Shown here: positions 53,116 to 64,000 of the stretch, piece by piece
How the letters are laid out: each line of letters starts with the position of its first letter
How positions within the stretch are numbered: the stretch's first letter is position 1
Source: Tetrahymena elliotti 4EA
Lineage: Eukaryota > Ciliophora > Oligohymenophorea > Hymenostomatida > Tetrahymenidae
Assembly: GCA_000231825.2 (NCBI GenBank)
Contig: JH720331.1
Location: 651,441 to 715,440 of the forward strand
DNA length: 64,000 nt
Direction of reading: 5' to 3'
The notes under the pieces: generated by a model
What the model saw: only the letters and a program-made list of their open reading frames with translations
What the model was told of the DNA's origin: nothing
The model's database searches: none
Translations under genes and position numbers: made by a program

Positions 53116-54046
53116 TCAATTTTTTTTAAGTTTTTTTTATGTTGATTATTCTAAAAGCTATTCATCTTTTTTACTATTATTGGTATTACTGTCATCATTA
53201 CTTTTATCTTACTTTTAATCATTTTGTTTACTAGAATTATTTTCAGTACTTTTTTTTGGCATGACTGAAAAAAATCTTTTGATTCCTTTCGAATCCTACT
53301 TCTTTTAGAAATCTTCAAATTTTAGTAGGCAATTTTTTGATCTGTCTTTTTAATCGTTTACATTTTCTCCTACTCTATATATTTCTAATTAATCTTTGAT
53401 AAATTCTTCATTGTATTTCGAAATTTTTTATTTCATTTCAGAAAAGTTATCATCAGAAAGATAAGTTAAAATATCTTCTTATTTAATAAAAAGAGGCATT
53501 CTTGCATGTATTTTTCCAATTTCACACCTTGCTTCTTAAGTAAAAACTACAAAATCTCCCTCTTCATTCATTTTAAGAGCTCCCAAAAACATTCTTTAAT
53601 TGGTTTATTTTGGTTTTATTGCATAAATTTTCTTTTTATCTTCAGTCCATTCAAAGTATCCATCAATAGCTAAAACACATCTATTTACTTTGCGTGCAAC
53701 AAATTATTTAAATTTCATTTCTACATCTTCTATTCTACTATTTAAAAGTAAATTATTATGTTTCTCATTCTTTAAACTAAACTACTAAACCTTTAATATG
53801 TTATATAAAATTTATTAGAAAAACTATTTGAGAATCTTCTTCAAAGAAATTATATTAATGAATTACTTCAATATTTAAAGCATCTTTTGCATCAGTATCT
53901 AAAGTAATTACTGGCATATATTCCAAAGTTCTAATATTATAATTCGAATTAAATTTTTCTTCATTAACAACATTTGAATCAGTATTTATTCCTAATAATT
54001 TTTTAAGATCTTAAAGAGAAAACTCGATGAAAAATCTATGAACCAT
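53116..54046 (-). CDS. HMCES: SRAP-domain protein (HMCES/YedK family) lacking the catalytic Cys2
   Basis: The family shields abasic sites in single-stranded DNA by forming a DNA-protein crosslink through Cys2. Exons 54046-53867 and 53790-53116 (76-nt intron) give 284 aa. Family landmarks are all present: NSNYNIRT (YNIAPT-like), LLLNSRIED with Asn77, CVLAIDGYFEW with Glu107, and KIHARMPLF with His155. They match the catalytic Asn, Glu and His of YedK. The N-terminus reads MVHRF where the family has MCGRF, so the crosslinking Cys is Val. The C-terminal tail is basic and contains GIKRFF at 229-234, like the end of a PCNA-interacting motif. Upstream in-frame codons contain no Cys that could replace it. 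The alternative donor inside the 5' exon gives a poorer match to the family. Confidence 0.85.
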
Positions 54047-54701
54047 AATTTTCAAATATCTTTAATTCAAATGGTTATAATTGTTGAGTCTAAAATAAAT
54101 AAATAAATTTATTTTTTAAAATGCTTTTTTTCTTTAAATTTTTAGTAGTAAACTAGTTTGATTACAAAGTTTTTGAATAGTTTTTTACAAAAAGTTCTAA
54201 TTTTAATTGATTAATTTTTATTAGATATTTTATTAAGATTTTTGATGAATTCTGTGTGTATGGATAACATTAATCAAATTTCAAAGAAAATATATTGATG
54301 AATATTCTAATTTTATTATCCAAAAAATTAAAATATTATCAATTTTATTATTTATTATTGATAAAAATACATTTTAACATACAAAAAATTGTTTTTAATT
54401 CAAAAAATTAAAATTTACTTTGAAAAATATTTTTAGGAAGATAAAAATGCCTATACTAATATGATTAAGAAATTTACTCTTGATAATATTTTAGACAGAA
54501 TAAAATTTACTTAAATATAAGGTTTAAAAATAGAAAGTGCAAAGTATTAAATATCAGATATTGTTTTTTAGTTTTTAATTCAAATTAATGTTTTTAAAAT
54601 AAAAAACAGGTCATAAATATTATTATTTTAAAATAAAAATCTTAGTAGATAAATCTAAAATTCTTTAAAAACCTATTTAAAATAATTAGCTCAGAATATT
54701 T
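54047..54701. other. Intergenic region
   Basis: AT-rich spacer between two minus-strand genes (upstream of the SRAP gene, downstream of the ZnF-UBP gene). Nothing recognised. Confidence 0.5.
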
Positions 54702-55659
54702 TCATTAATAATATGAATAGTATACAGCTAATTCTATAAATTCATCTCCAGTCTTTACTTTTTCAAACTTGATAGATGAATGAGTTGGATAGCTTTATAT
54801 TTCATTTATTAGAAATGTTAACTTTTCTCTAGTAATTTAATCAATATTCTTAATAAATCTTATAACTGAACCCACAGCTTCTTCGTCTTCTTTCACTATA
54901 AATTAATCAAGCTTGTTTATTTTATTTTGTTCACTCTAAAAACCTTTTAATACTCCCTTTTAAATAATAATATCTTTCTAAAATTAGTTTAATATTAGTA
55001 CTTAGAAAGCTTATTGTTAATTAACATCTCCTGGAATAAAAAATCCATTTCCTTTCATTACCATTTGACTAATTTCTTCAATTTCTTTCTATCCTAATTA
55101 TTAAGCTTTATTCCTTTCTGAAAAATTATCCTTTTAAAATTAAATATGTTTCTTAAATTTTTGTGGTCTAATTTACAAAAAATGATTTAATTTTAAAAAT
55201 TAAAAAGTATGATTATCCTAATATGTGGTTTCTACTAAAATGATAATTAAATAATCAATTTACTTCATTAAACTTGGCCTTTTAGAACAATTTTCTCAAT
55301 TTGGATAGGTCTTGATTAGTTATATAAGAATCACATTCATAGCACCAAAAACTCAAATCAGAAAAGCTAATTGCTACTTAGTGATTTAAATTTTATTAAT
55401 AATGTTTAACCATATGTTCTTTAATATATCTACTGCAATAAGTGTTAATACAGATTAAACAAACCCAATTTTCACCTACATTTTCACAATCAACACACTT
55501 ACTCCAAAATAGTTTCTATCCTTATTAATAAATAGTATCTTCTATTTTTTTAAAATCTAGGGATAATGCATGTGGACAATTAGTGATAGGTTCTACAGCA
55601 AATGCCTCTTCCCCAGTAAAAGGGTCTACAAAGGCTTATCCAGCTTATAAATTCATCAT
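54702..55659 (-). CDS. Stand-alone ZnF-UBP (BUZ) protein, HDAC6-like ubiquitin-binding finger
   Basis: Exons 55659-55264 and 55217-54702 (46-nt intron) give 303 aa. Residues 28-110 form a complete ZnF-UBP. The ligand pattern is CPH (28, 30), CVDC (55, 58), CLIC (67, 70), Cys75, HMVKH (82, 86), His93 and CYEC (106, 109). The text GENWVCLIC and DLSFWCYECDSY is closest to the BUZ finger of HDAC6 and of several ubiquitin proteases. Arg77 and Trp105, which line the pocket for the free ubiquitin Gly-Gly tail in HDAC6, are conserved; the usual CGR is CSR. The C-terminal 170 residues are helical and unrecognised. No deacetylase or protease domain is fused. It probably binds free ubiquitin C-termini. 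Confidence 0.85.
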
Positions 55660-56386
55660 ATTTAGTATTTTTTATATTTATAATTTGAATCTTCTTAATC
55701 TTACTAAAATAAATTAAATATTTCTAAATTATTTTGATCAAATGAGTTTTCTACAGTTTTTATTAACAGATCTGATTAATTATAATCAGAAACTAGTTTT
55801 TTAGAATGTCAAGTATCTACTGTAATTCCTCGCTATGAGAGAGGAAACAAAATGAGAGGATTGTCTATTTTTTTTATTTTGGGAAAAATCCACTTCTCTC
55901 AAAATTATAGCGAATGACGAGGATTGAATATTGAGGAATTATGGTATTTATATTAGATTTATTTATAATAATGATAGCTGGCTAGTAAATGGATAAAGTT
56001 AAATGAATATTTGGATTAACTAAATATAATTAATTCAAATACAATAAATGCTTTGGAATTCAAATGGTATTTAATCTGATAACAGTTTTGCATTTATTGA
56101 ATATCCACTTTGAAAAAAAAAATAATTTTAAAACAAATCAATAATAATTATAAAAAAATTAACAAAATTTATAGATTTATGATAAAACAAAAATATAAAT
56201 TGCTCAGCAAAGTATGGTTAGAAAAAAAGAAATAATATTAAAGATAATAATAAATACAATTGAAGACCAAGAATTTGTTATTAATACTAGATAAATATTG
56301 ACATTATATAGTGAATAAAAAATTAAAATAGTCAAAATTAAATTTATTTTATTTTATTGATGTTTTTATTTTTTCTTGCTTGAATA
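55660..56386. other. Intergenic region containing a compact inverted-repeat element
   Basis: AT-rich apart from a GC-richer block at 55818-55946, annotated separately. No protein frame could be supported. Confidence 0.5.
55818..55946. repeat. Short inverted-repeat element or structured RNA candidate
   Basis: The ends are imperfect inverted repeats: TACTGTAATTCCTC (55818-55831) and the complement of GAGGAATTATGGTA (55933-55946), matching at 12 of 14 positions. Two further nested pairings lie inside: GCTAT (55832-55836) with ATAGC (55907-55911), and GAGAG (55837-55841) with CTCTC (55896-55900). The block is distinctly richer in G and C than its flanks and has no convincing protein frame. It could be a MITE-like element or a structured non-coding RNA gene. 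It matches no snRNA, SRP or telomerase RNA that I recognise. Confidence 0.5.
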
Positions 56387-57133
56387 TCAACGAATTTTAA
56401 GTTTAACTAATCTTTTCACACCAAAAACTTGTTTTTTCCATTGCTTCCTTATTTTAACCTCAATTTATTTGAAATATCTTAAAATTCCAAAAATCAATAA
56501 AGAATAGCAATTTTCACATTCGATTATTGATAACATTTGTGAAAAAAAACTGATTACTCCTGAGCTATCAAATAAATTATTTTCTAAATAAAGTTTCAAA
56601 CCTGCCAAAGAAGTTTTACCTGATAAATAGCTACCCATATCTTAAATTCCTTAGTTACTAATTTGATTAATTGAAAGATCTAATGTCAAAGTTTTTAGAT
56701 TTGGGATTTAAACAATGTCGGAAGTTAACTTAGCAACTCCTTTATCTCCTATTTTATTGAATCTCAGCCAGACTTAAAGATGTTAGAGCTAATTAAATTT
56801 TAAAAAAGTTAAGCTTATGTAAGACACACCTATTTCTCCTAAATGATTCAATCTTAAAAAGAGTTCTAATTTTTACAGTTTGAGGCAATTCTTCAAAGCA
56901 GAAGCTACTTAAATTCCTTATTCTGAATTTAAGCTAAATTAATCAGGCTCTATGCGGAAATATAGATATTCTAAATTTATACAATTTTCTAAACTAGAAC
57001 AAACATTAGGGAGGCTCTCAATATTTTTTAAACATTTACCCATGTTAACTTCAAATTTAGTAAGATTTTAAAGATAAGATACTGAGACCTTAAATTGTTC
57101 TGGTGTGTAGAATTGAGCTTTTGTTTATTCCAT
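56387..57133 (-). CDS. Leucine-rich-repeat (RNI-like) protein
   Basis: A single 248-codon frame from ATG 57133 to TGA 56387-56389. Four or so repeat units can be read: CINLEYLYFRIEP, CLKLQKLELFLRLNHLGEIG, FNQLQHLQVWLRFNKIGDKG and IPNLKTLTLDLSINQISNQG. The pattern is L..L.L.L..N.I...G, the ribonuclease-inhibitor-like LRR widespread in Tetrahymena and Paramecium. Such proteins are protein-binding scaffolds; the partner is unknown. The last 60 residues lose the repeat and become basic (KQIEVKIRKQWKKQV), possibly a degraded end. Confidence 0.78.
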
Positions 57134-58404
57134 TTATTCCTTTCCAAATTTTAATTTTGTTAAAAAAGTCTTCTTTTTAAATTATTTTAAATTTTTTATT
57201 TAAAAATAGTAAATTTAATTAGCTGTTTAAATTTTTTATTTTGAAATATTTACTTAAATAATTTTTTCTTCTTTAAAAAAATATATAATAATTATTTAAG
57301 AGAGATCCTTATTAACTTAAACTCATCAAATTAGATTTCTAGCTTAGATTTAAATAAACAAATGTATTATTTTTTATTCTCATCAAGATTTTAATCATTT
57401 TATAAAAATTATTTTAAAATTTAATTTATGAAAGTTAAAAGTATTTTTAGACCAAACCTCATTTATTATTATTTTAATTTACACATTTAATTATTTTCTC
57501 CACAAGCTAAGCTATTTATGTATTTATAATAATTAAGTTACCAAACCATGCTAAGCTTTTCTAATGAAAAAATATGTGATTAATTTATGTGTTTGTTTAA
57601 TTATTTCTATTTCTATTTTTAGTTTTTAAAATAAAATTGAATAATAATATTAATTAAATAACAAATAAAACCAATTTTGATTTTTAACATATATTTCTTA
57701 GAGGCGTAATAAATTTAGTGAATATAATCATAAAAATAATTAATTACGTAATTATTAACTGAAATCAAACAACTCCCTTTGGTAAAAAACTAAGTTTTAT
57801 ATAGTTATATGAAATTTAAAAATAATAAAATAAATTGGGTAAAATTAAATAGGTTTAAAAATGCTGTGCAAAAGATCTGGTTAAATAATTTATCTTTATT
57901 AACTTGGATCAACTTTTTTTTAAATTATTTTAAAAAATTGTAAATAAAACTAAAATCTATTTTTTGCTAGAGTACTTAACTTCTGAGGTTAGATGTTGAA
58001 ATAGCTATTATTTTATTTTTTAATATTAATATCATCTTTGATTTTAGATAAAAAGATATTTAATTTTTTATTCTTTTATTTTTTTATTGTAAAAAAAGGA
58101 GATTTTAAAATATTTTTTTTAAATGTGTTTTTCTAGGTTGTTTTGTGATTAAGAATGGTTAGTTCTAAGTTTAAGTTTGTATTTGTTTTTTTATCTTGCT
58201 CTAAGTTTTAACTTAAATTTATCTTAATTTTATTGTTTTAATTAAAGTATTATTTGATTTTGGAATACTTTTCTTAACTTTTAATTTTATTTTCCTGATA
58301 ACAAATACAAGAAAAATATACTAAATACATAATTTAAAAAAAAAGATAATTTAGATATTTTTTTGGAAACAATACAAAAGTGTGTCAGTTATTTTAAATT
58401 TACA
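57134..58404. other. Divergent AT-rich intergenic region
   Basis: About 1.3 kb of highly AT-rich spacer, with long T runs around 58080 and 58120. No gene or structured element seen. Confidence 0.5.
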
Positions 58405-58999
58405 ATGCTGTTATTATTAGCAAATAAATTAAATTATGGCATCATTGTGGAAATAGATTATAAATATTAGTTGGTAAAAGGGATTTAATATCTAAGATCG
58501 TAATCAAATTTAAAAATTACTCAAGAAATACATACTAATCTAAATATAAAATTAATGACGAATGATATTTTGGTTTTAGCTTAGTCATTCAATTTATCCA
58601 GCCTTTAAAAATTCAGTGTTTACATAAAATGAATGAAAAAACAATTAGTAAAATTTTTCAGCTTAATGCTAATCGTCTCTTGATTAAAGCTCATTAAAGG
58701 ATCTTGATTGAAGCATATAAAAAACCCTTGTTGATTACACTCAATCTTAATAAAGAAATATTAAAAAACTTAATCAACCAATTAATATTAAATCAAAATT
58801 CAAATTTGGGAAAACATAACATACTTTATTGCTATTCATAAAGGGGATTCAGGGGAAATAAATCATTTTCAAACAAAAAATAAAAATTATTCAAGAGCTG
58901 AGGAATAAAATAGATTTTAATCTTAAAAAATTCAATCAAAATTAACCAATCTTAAGTCTTCCGCTTAATAAATTATTTATAAAAGAGCCGTGAAAATAA
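58405..58999 (+). other. Open frames of uncertain status upstream of the TRPC4AP-like gene
   Basis: The DNA here is somewhat less AT-rich than spacer, and successive short frames lacking TGA overlap one another. One is 58405-58632 (75 aa, starts MLLLLANKLNY). Others start at ATG 58436 (MASLWKQIIN) and 58633 (MNEKTISKIFQ). Frames of this length are expected by chance when TGA is the only stop. They may be upstream exons of the next gene, a separate small gene, or nothing. I could not join them with convincing splice sites. Confidence 0.3.
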
Positions 59000-61900
59000 A
59001 TGTTGATCAATAGAAAGCTTACAAAAAGGGAGGCCATGATGGCTAAAGACTATGAGTAATAATAGAAATAGTTAACAAAAAGATTAGAAGGTGAAACAGT
59101 TAGTTATGTCAAAGAATTTTATAATTCTCTTAACAATTCTTATGAAAGGATTCAAGAGTGGTAACAAATTTAATTACAAGAGTCTGATTGCTTAGAGATG
59201 GCTGAACAAATTACAGAGATGAGAAAGACAATCAAGCAATTTAACAAGCAAAGAAAAAATAATAGAGATATAAATTATCATTTGTCCAATAAAATAATAA
59301 ATGCTGAAATACATTTTGAATTAACACAGACCCTGAATCTTTTAACTTCAATAGTAGAACTTACTTTAATTTAAATTTATGATTTAAAATATTCTTATTA
59401 CAATAATATGTTTTATTTTTTAAATTCTTCCAAAAATAAATATTTTAAACAATTTATTTTTACAAAAAATACTTTTGGATTAGAAATAATTTCATTATAA
59501 AGATGTAATTAAGACAAACAACTTTCAAATGAATATCTTTTTAACTAAATTTAATAAGCTGCCAATATTTAATTTAAGATTCTTTAAAATTTTATTTTAG
59601 AAATTTTAAAATTAAATAAATTTTTTAAAAAAAATGATAGACATACAAATGTAAAACAGTAACTTAGATTTTAATACAAAAAATATAAAATGATGAAAGT
59701 TAACAAGAAGTTGAAGATTCTTCTACTTGTAAATCTTTGGAAGACACTATTTAGTCTTTGTTTTTCTACCCTTTGTGTGCCACAGCTTTACTCACTTATC
59801 AAGTCCTAAAAGCCATTAAGATAATAATTAAAAATAATTAAATAATTTCACTCAGTATGAATTAACAAGAAGAATTCATAGATAATCTACTTCTCTTAAT
59901 GCTTGTAAGATTTTTTTTAACATTTATTATAATTAAATTTTTGATCATTATGAAGAAAAATCAATTTTAAAATTAAAAAATTTTCATCGATTCAAGCAAA
60001 AAGACAATCTTGGCTTCTCCAAATATTTTGAAAATTAATCATTCATTAAAAATTTATTAAAATAATTAGAGCCACATTTTTATTTTATCAGTTTTCATTA
60101 GAAAAACATTTGATGAGCAAAATTAGATTTTCTTGATCTGATTAAATAAATCCACAAATTAATTTTATATTTCCCCCTTAGCTTAAAAATAATTTGTAAA
60201 CCAACTTTATATAAATTGTCTTTTTCAAACCATTAAGAAAAACCTATTTTTAGATTTTCTTTTGTAAAAATGATTTGAGTGAAATTAATTTTTACTGGAA
60301 AATATTGATAAAAAGCTATTTAAAAAAGGCTAGAATTATGAACTAAATACTCTTAAAATAGAAACAATAATAATTCATAATACATATTAACATTTTATTG
60401 GAAGTTCGATAGAATTTAAAAACAAATACGTCATTAAAAAAAACAAAATACAAGAAATTTTAACTTGAATTTATAGAAGAAGATGACTGTAAGAATAGAG
60501 ATACATCTTTTTTTAAAATAATTAATACTTAATTAAGAGAATAGCTGGTGTGAATAATAACGTAATAATAAGTATTCTCTCCAAGCATTCTAAAAGATAT
60601 TTCAACTAACATCTCAAAATTTATTTCAATTAAAATTTATAAAACCAACCATTTCATTTAATCAAAAAATTGACAGACAGTACTATTTTATATTCAAAAT
60701 ACTTTTTCATTTTGTTAAAAGATTAATTTTTTTCATCACTTTTAATGCAATTTTTTATTTTTACTTTACTTTCTTATTGAGATTCTTATTTTCTTCAATT
60801 AATAGCAATGGAATGGATGGAAAGGCAAAATAGAAAAGAAAATATTTAAAAACAGTGTTATTGTTATTGAATCATGTCTCGTTTCTAAAAGATTTGCTTT
60901 TAATGCTTCTATTTTGAAGAACATCAATTTATTTATTGAAAAGAGCTAACTCAAAGAAATGAGTTTATTTTTAAGAGTGTTAGCTTTACTTGTATTGGAA
61001 GTTAATGATAATACAAGTTATAAAAACATAAGTAAAGGTGGAGGTATGAATTACACAAATAATTACCTCTTAATGAATCATTCTTTGCTAATTAAATAGC
61101 CTATTTTTTTAAGCAAAGTATTTGAGATTGCTGAAAGTATGATTTAAGTCATCTGGTCTCTCATGTAATGTGAATCAGAAATCTAGTTGCATAAAACTAT
61201 TTAAATACTAAATCAATAAAAATATCTTGAGTAAAGTGGTATTTGTATCACTAAATTGATAGAAAAATTAAATAAAAAAGGATCCCAACAAAATTTGTTA
61301 CTGAATAAAAAATTAATTATCCAGTATTGCTTATAAAATTCTTCTTTGATGGAATTACTTTTTATTTTGTAAAATCTGCTCTCTGGTAGCAAGAAAGTTA
61401 TTGTTCAATAATAGCTAGATACTTTATAGTTTATTGAGAAAATTCTTACTCCATTCTATGATATTTTTTTCCATCAAGTATTTAATTTAGATAAACTGGT
61501 TTGTGTCGATGATGAGGATACTCAAGATGTATGCTTTACTGCTCGTATTCAGTTAATTAGAATTATCATACATTTTATTTAAAGAGATGAAGACAACACA
61601 AATATTATAAGCAAATTTATTTCTACAACAGAACATTTTTACCTATAAAATGTTGAGATTCCTCTCTTGCTTCATCTTCACCATAACAACCAATCATCTT
61701 AGAATCTATAAGAAAATAAAAAATAAATTTAAGAAATAGATGGAATATTAAAGTATCGCAATTTATTAATTGAATCTAATGGTAAGGAAATCTTAGATAA
61801 TGAAGATTATCTTAAGCTAATAAAATCTGAAGAAACGAAAAAGAATTTCAATGATTTGTCATATCCTACATAGGTTTCTGACAAGACTACTGTTTAATGC

Positions 61901-62737
61901 AGAAAAGACAGACTTTCATACATTGAGGATAAAGGACTCATGCACAAAATAATCGAATCCTTTAAATATGTAAATTAAAACTGCTAATTAAGATTTTGGC
62001 TAGGAAGTTGTCTAGAAATTTTTCTAAAGGCATCAAATTGGTATAATCAAATCTTTGTATTTGAGACTGGCTTATTGTATACATTGATAAGATAGTATAT
62101 TCTAAACTAATTGTCAACTTCAAACAACATACAAATAACTCTAGATGTCCTTGGAGAATTGGTGAAATTCAATCACTTAAATGTGATTTATTTAAATCTT
62201 ATATTAAATCAAGAAGGATGGATAAGTAAAATAGAGTAAAAGATGTTCTCTAATATAGTAGACACCAATGTATTTTTGAGAAACCTTTACCTTACTTACG
62301 AATGTACTGAATATCAAAAGATAAACATATTCAAAAAAGGAATTGTTTAGATTAACAAAAATGAAAATCTCTTTAAGATATTATGTGAAAACAGCAATCT
62401 TCGTACTCTCATAGAATTAATAAAAAGTGTCAATGAAGATAATTTAAATTAAGAAAATCTTTGCTGCATTAATTTTGCTTTAGTAATATTAATATTTTAG
62501 TACCAAAAGGGGAATTTAAAATAATTCTTACAGCAAATTTTCAATTCATTCTAAGGATAATAGACTCTCTCTCTATTTGCAAAAGTAATTAATGTATGGT
62601 AAAATTACCACTAAGTAAAAACAAAAGAGCTTTACAACTTAGAGTACTCAACAAACATACCTATTCACTATTTCAAAATAATAATTCAATAATTTAACAT
62701 TTTCTATTCATAACAATTAACAAATTATACTCCTTGA
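59000..62737 (+). CDS. TRPC4AP: TRPC4AP (TRUSS)-like protein
   Basis: In animals TRPC4AP is a substrate receptor of a cullin-4 ubiquitin ligase. The model is exons 59000-59353, 59668-59904 and 60806-62737, all phase 0, 840 aa (human about 800). The C-terminal half is clear: LRFWLGSCLEIFLKASNWY, LDVLGELVKFNHLNV, IVDTNVFLRN and NQENLCCINFALVILIF match human RFWQARAVESFLRGTTSY, LLGELMKFNVDAF, LVDSNMLVR and TQENVSCLNTSLVIL. The join at 59904/60806 makes FIDNLLLLML run into KNSVIVIESCL, like human FVIFLFTLM and ATLIEDIL. The protein is an all-helical ARM-like solenoid. The first exon encodes a coiled-coil-like segment (EMRKTIKQFNKQRKNNRD) with no visible counterpart in animals, so it may be a separate gene or a lineage-specific N-terminus. 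The last intron (59905-60805) is unusually long. Confidence 0.7.
59905..60805 (+). other. Long (901-nt) intron of the TRPC4AP-like gene
   Basis: Donor GTAAGATTTT, acceptor TTAATAG. Both flanking exons are in phase 0 and their protein sequences abut in the animal homologue. The interior is AT-rich with no supported frame. It is the longest intron inferred in the window. Confidence 0.6.
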
Positions 62738-63432
62738 ATTTATTTGTATAAAATTAATGTCTAATATTCATAATAAAGTCTTGTCTCACATGCATGAACT
62801 AAATATATTTTTACATCAGTTTTTCTTGATTTTCTTAATTCAAACATACAAGAATTGAAGACCAATCTATTAAAATTTTTCATGATTTATTATTATTTGC
62901 TACCCAAATATCCATACCATAAAGCAAATTTTCTTTAAAAAATCAATATGATTTTTTTGTTAATCAATTAATAAATTGATTGCTCTCCATTATTAAAAAT
63001 ACAAATTTTAAAATTTGATAAAAGAAATTTTTAATTGAAAAAATAAAAATAAAATAGTGCATTTTTAATATTAAAGATGTAGAAATTAAATTAGAAGAAT
63101 AAATTAATTTTTATTAAATTTTGAACTAAAAACAAATAAATTGGTTTAAAAATCTTAATTTTTTTTTTCAATTTATTATTTTTTATATGAATAAGAGTTT
63201 TTTTTGCTTATTAGAAAATTTTTGAAATTTCAACATAATGGATTATTGTTTAGTAGAAGTAATTCATATTTTTAATCTAATTATTTTAAATTAATATTAT
63301 TCAATATTAAACTTTACGTTCTACTATTTTATTTAATTATCATTAGAATAATTAGAAATATTTAAAGGTGAAAGGCTGAATTCAAGTAGTAATTTAAATC
63401 TATTTAAAAAAAATAATTAGCATTATAAGTTT
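62738..63432. other. Intergenic region
   Basis: AT-rich spacer between two plus-strand genes, with nothing recognisable. Confidence 0.5.
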
Positions 63433-64000
63433 ATGGCTGATTAATCTGTTAAAAACTTAAATTTAAAGGATACCCCATTAAGGATTACATAAATTAGCAA
63501 CTTACAACACTAAAATTTAGTTAGTAATGGAAATAGCTAACTTAATAGCAATTCATGTATCTCTTAAAGTTTGAAAGATAAACTAATTCTAAAAGAAAAA
63601 ACTATCAATTAAAGATATGAAAGCTAAATTGAAACACATCATGTGAAATAAAGCAATGAAAAAGATAACCTTGATTAGGATTTAGAATAGAATGAAGCAG
63701 ATTTTACAGAATATGTAAATATTTTTTAAAATTAAGAGAATTAAAGATTAAATACTACTTTAGAGGCTTACGAAGAAAATAAAACTGGCTAAATTCATTT
63801 GTAATTTGATTTAGGTAGTAATAAAGTCTAAAATGAAGAATAAATGGTTGGCTCAAAAGGATTCAAAGCCAAAAAACAGCCAATTCTGATAAAAAATATG
63901 AAAAAATGGAGGATAAAGTAGAGTTTAAAAAATAAATCACTTAGTTAAGATGAATAAACATTTAGTCAACAATGCCTTAAATCCTAGTAAGATAGTAAAA
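63433..64000 (+). CDS. 5' part of a cut-off polar protein gene, function unknown
   Basis: From ATG 63433 the frame is open to the end of the window (189 codons), with TAA and TAG as Gln. The protein is hydrophilic, rich in Gln, Asn, Lys, Glu and Ser, starting MADQSVKNLNLKD. A basic stretch (KKWRIKQSLKNK) lies near the window edge. The N-termini of the channel paralogues are also polar and Gln-rich with a basic stretch before S1, but no sequence is shared, so I do not assign it to that family. No domain recognised. Confidence 0.65.

Noticed and set aside
53280..53300. TTCGAATCC, like the T-loop of a tRNA
   Set aside because: No acceptor stem or anticodon arm can be drawn around it, and it falls within the SRAP coding sequence.
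60641..60655. AAAACCAACCATTTC, similar to the Tetrahymena chromosome breakage sequence
   Set aside because: It matches the known 15-mer at only about 11 positions, including mismatches in the part that must be conserved, and lies inside an intron.

Overview
This window looks like ciliate nuclear DNA, most like the macronuclear genome of Tetrahymena or a close relative. The DNA is very AT-rich. Every convincing reading frame uses TAA and TAG as sense codons (Gln) and ends only at TGA. Introns are mostly 46-90 nt, extremely AT-rich, and bounded by GT and AG. A reading under the standard code misses nearly every gene here. No telomeric repeats, rRNA, tRNA, CRISPR arrays or transposase genes were seen.

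Layout, left to right. 1-10.5 kb (minus strand): the 5' end of a cut-off gene, a short armadillo/importin-alpha-like protein, and a well-conserved poly(ADP-ribose) glycohydrolase (PARG) with one 600-nt intron, followed by several kb with nothing firm. 10.5-17.6 kb (plus): two neighbouring multi-membrane-span proteins with the architecture of GPI ethanolamine-phosphate transferases (PIG-O/PIG-G type), both with the catalytic residues replaced. 18.6-34.3 kb (plus): three tandem paralogous K+ channels with six membrane spans and a CNBD, each carrying a CCHC zinc knuckle just after the cyclic-nucleotide-binding-like domain and a shared C-terminal motif. 35.1-37.6 kb (minus): an 830-aa Gln/Asn-rich protein of unknown function.

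39.9-45.8 kb (plus): a very large membrane hybrid histidine kinase with a receiver domain. 46.9-51.0 kb (minus): a 1345-aa degenerate protein kinase. 51.7-52.9 kb (plus): a prion-like Asn/Gln/Arg/Tyr-rich protein with a 44-aa internal repeat. 53.1-57.1 kb (minus): an SRAP/HMCES-family protein lacking the catalytic Cys2, a stand-alone HDAC6-like ZnF-UBP protein, and a leucine-rich-repeat protein. 59.0-62.7 kb (plus): a TRPC4AP (TRUSS) homologue. 63.4 kb to the end: the start of a cut-off plus-strand gene.

No operon-like organisation is expected or seen. Functional links are by duplication (the K+ channel trio and the GPI-transferase-like pair) or theme: PARG and HMCES both relate to DNA damage, and three families (GPI transferase, kinase, SRAP) show lost catalytic residues. 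Gene models were spliced by hand from frame continuity, splice sites and family resemblance. Phases close exactly to the stop codon in every model given as joined exons, but without transcripts the splice sites remain inferred.
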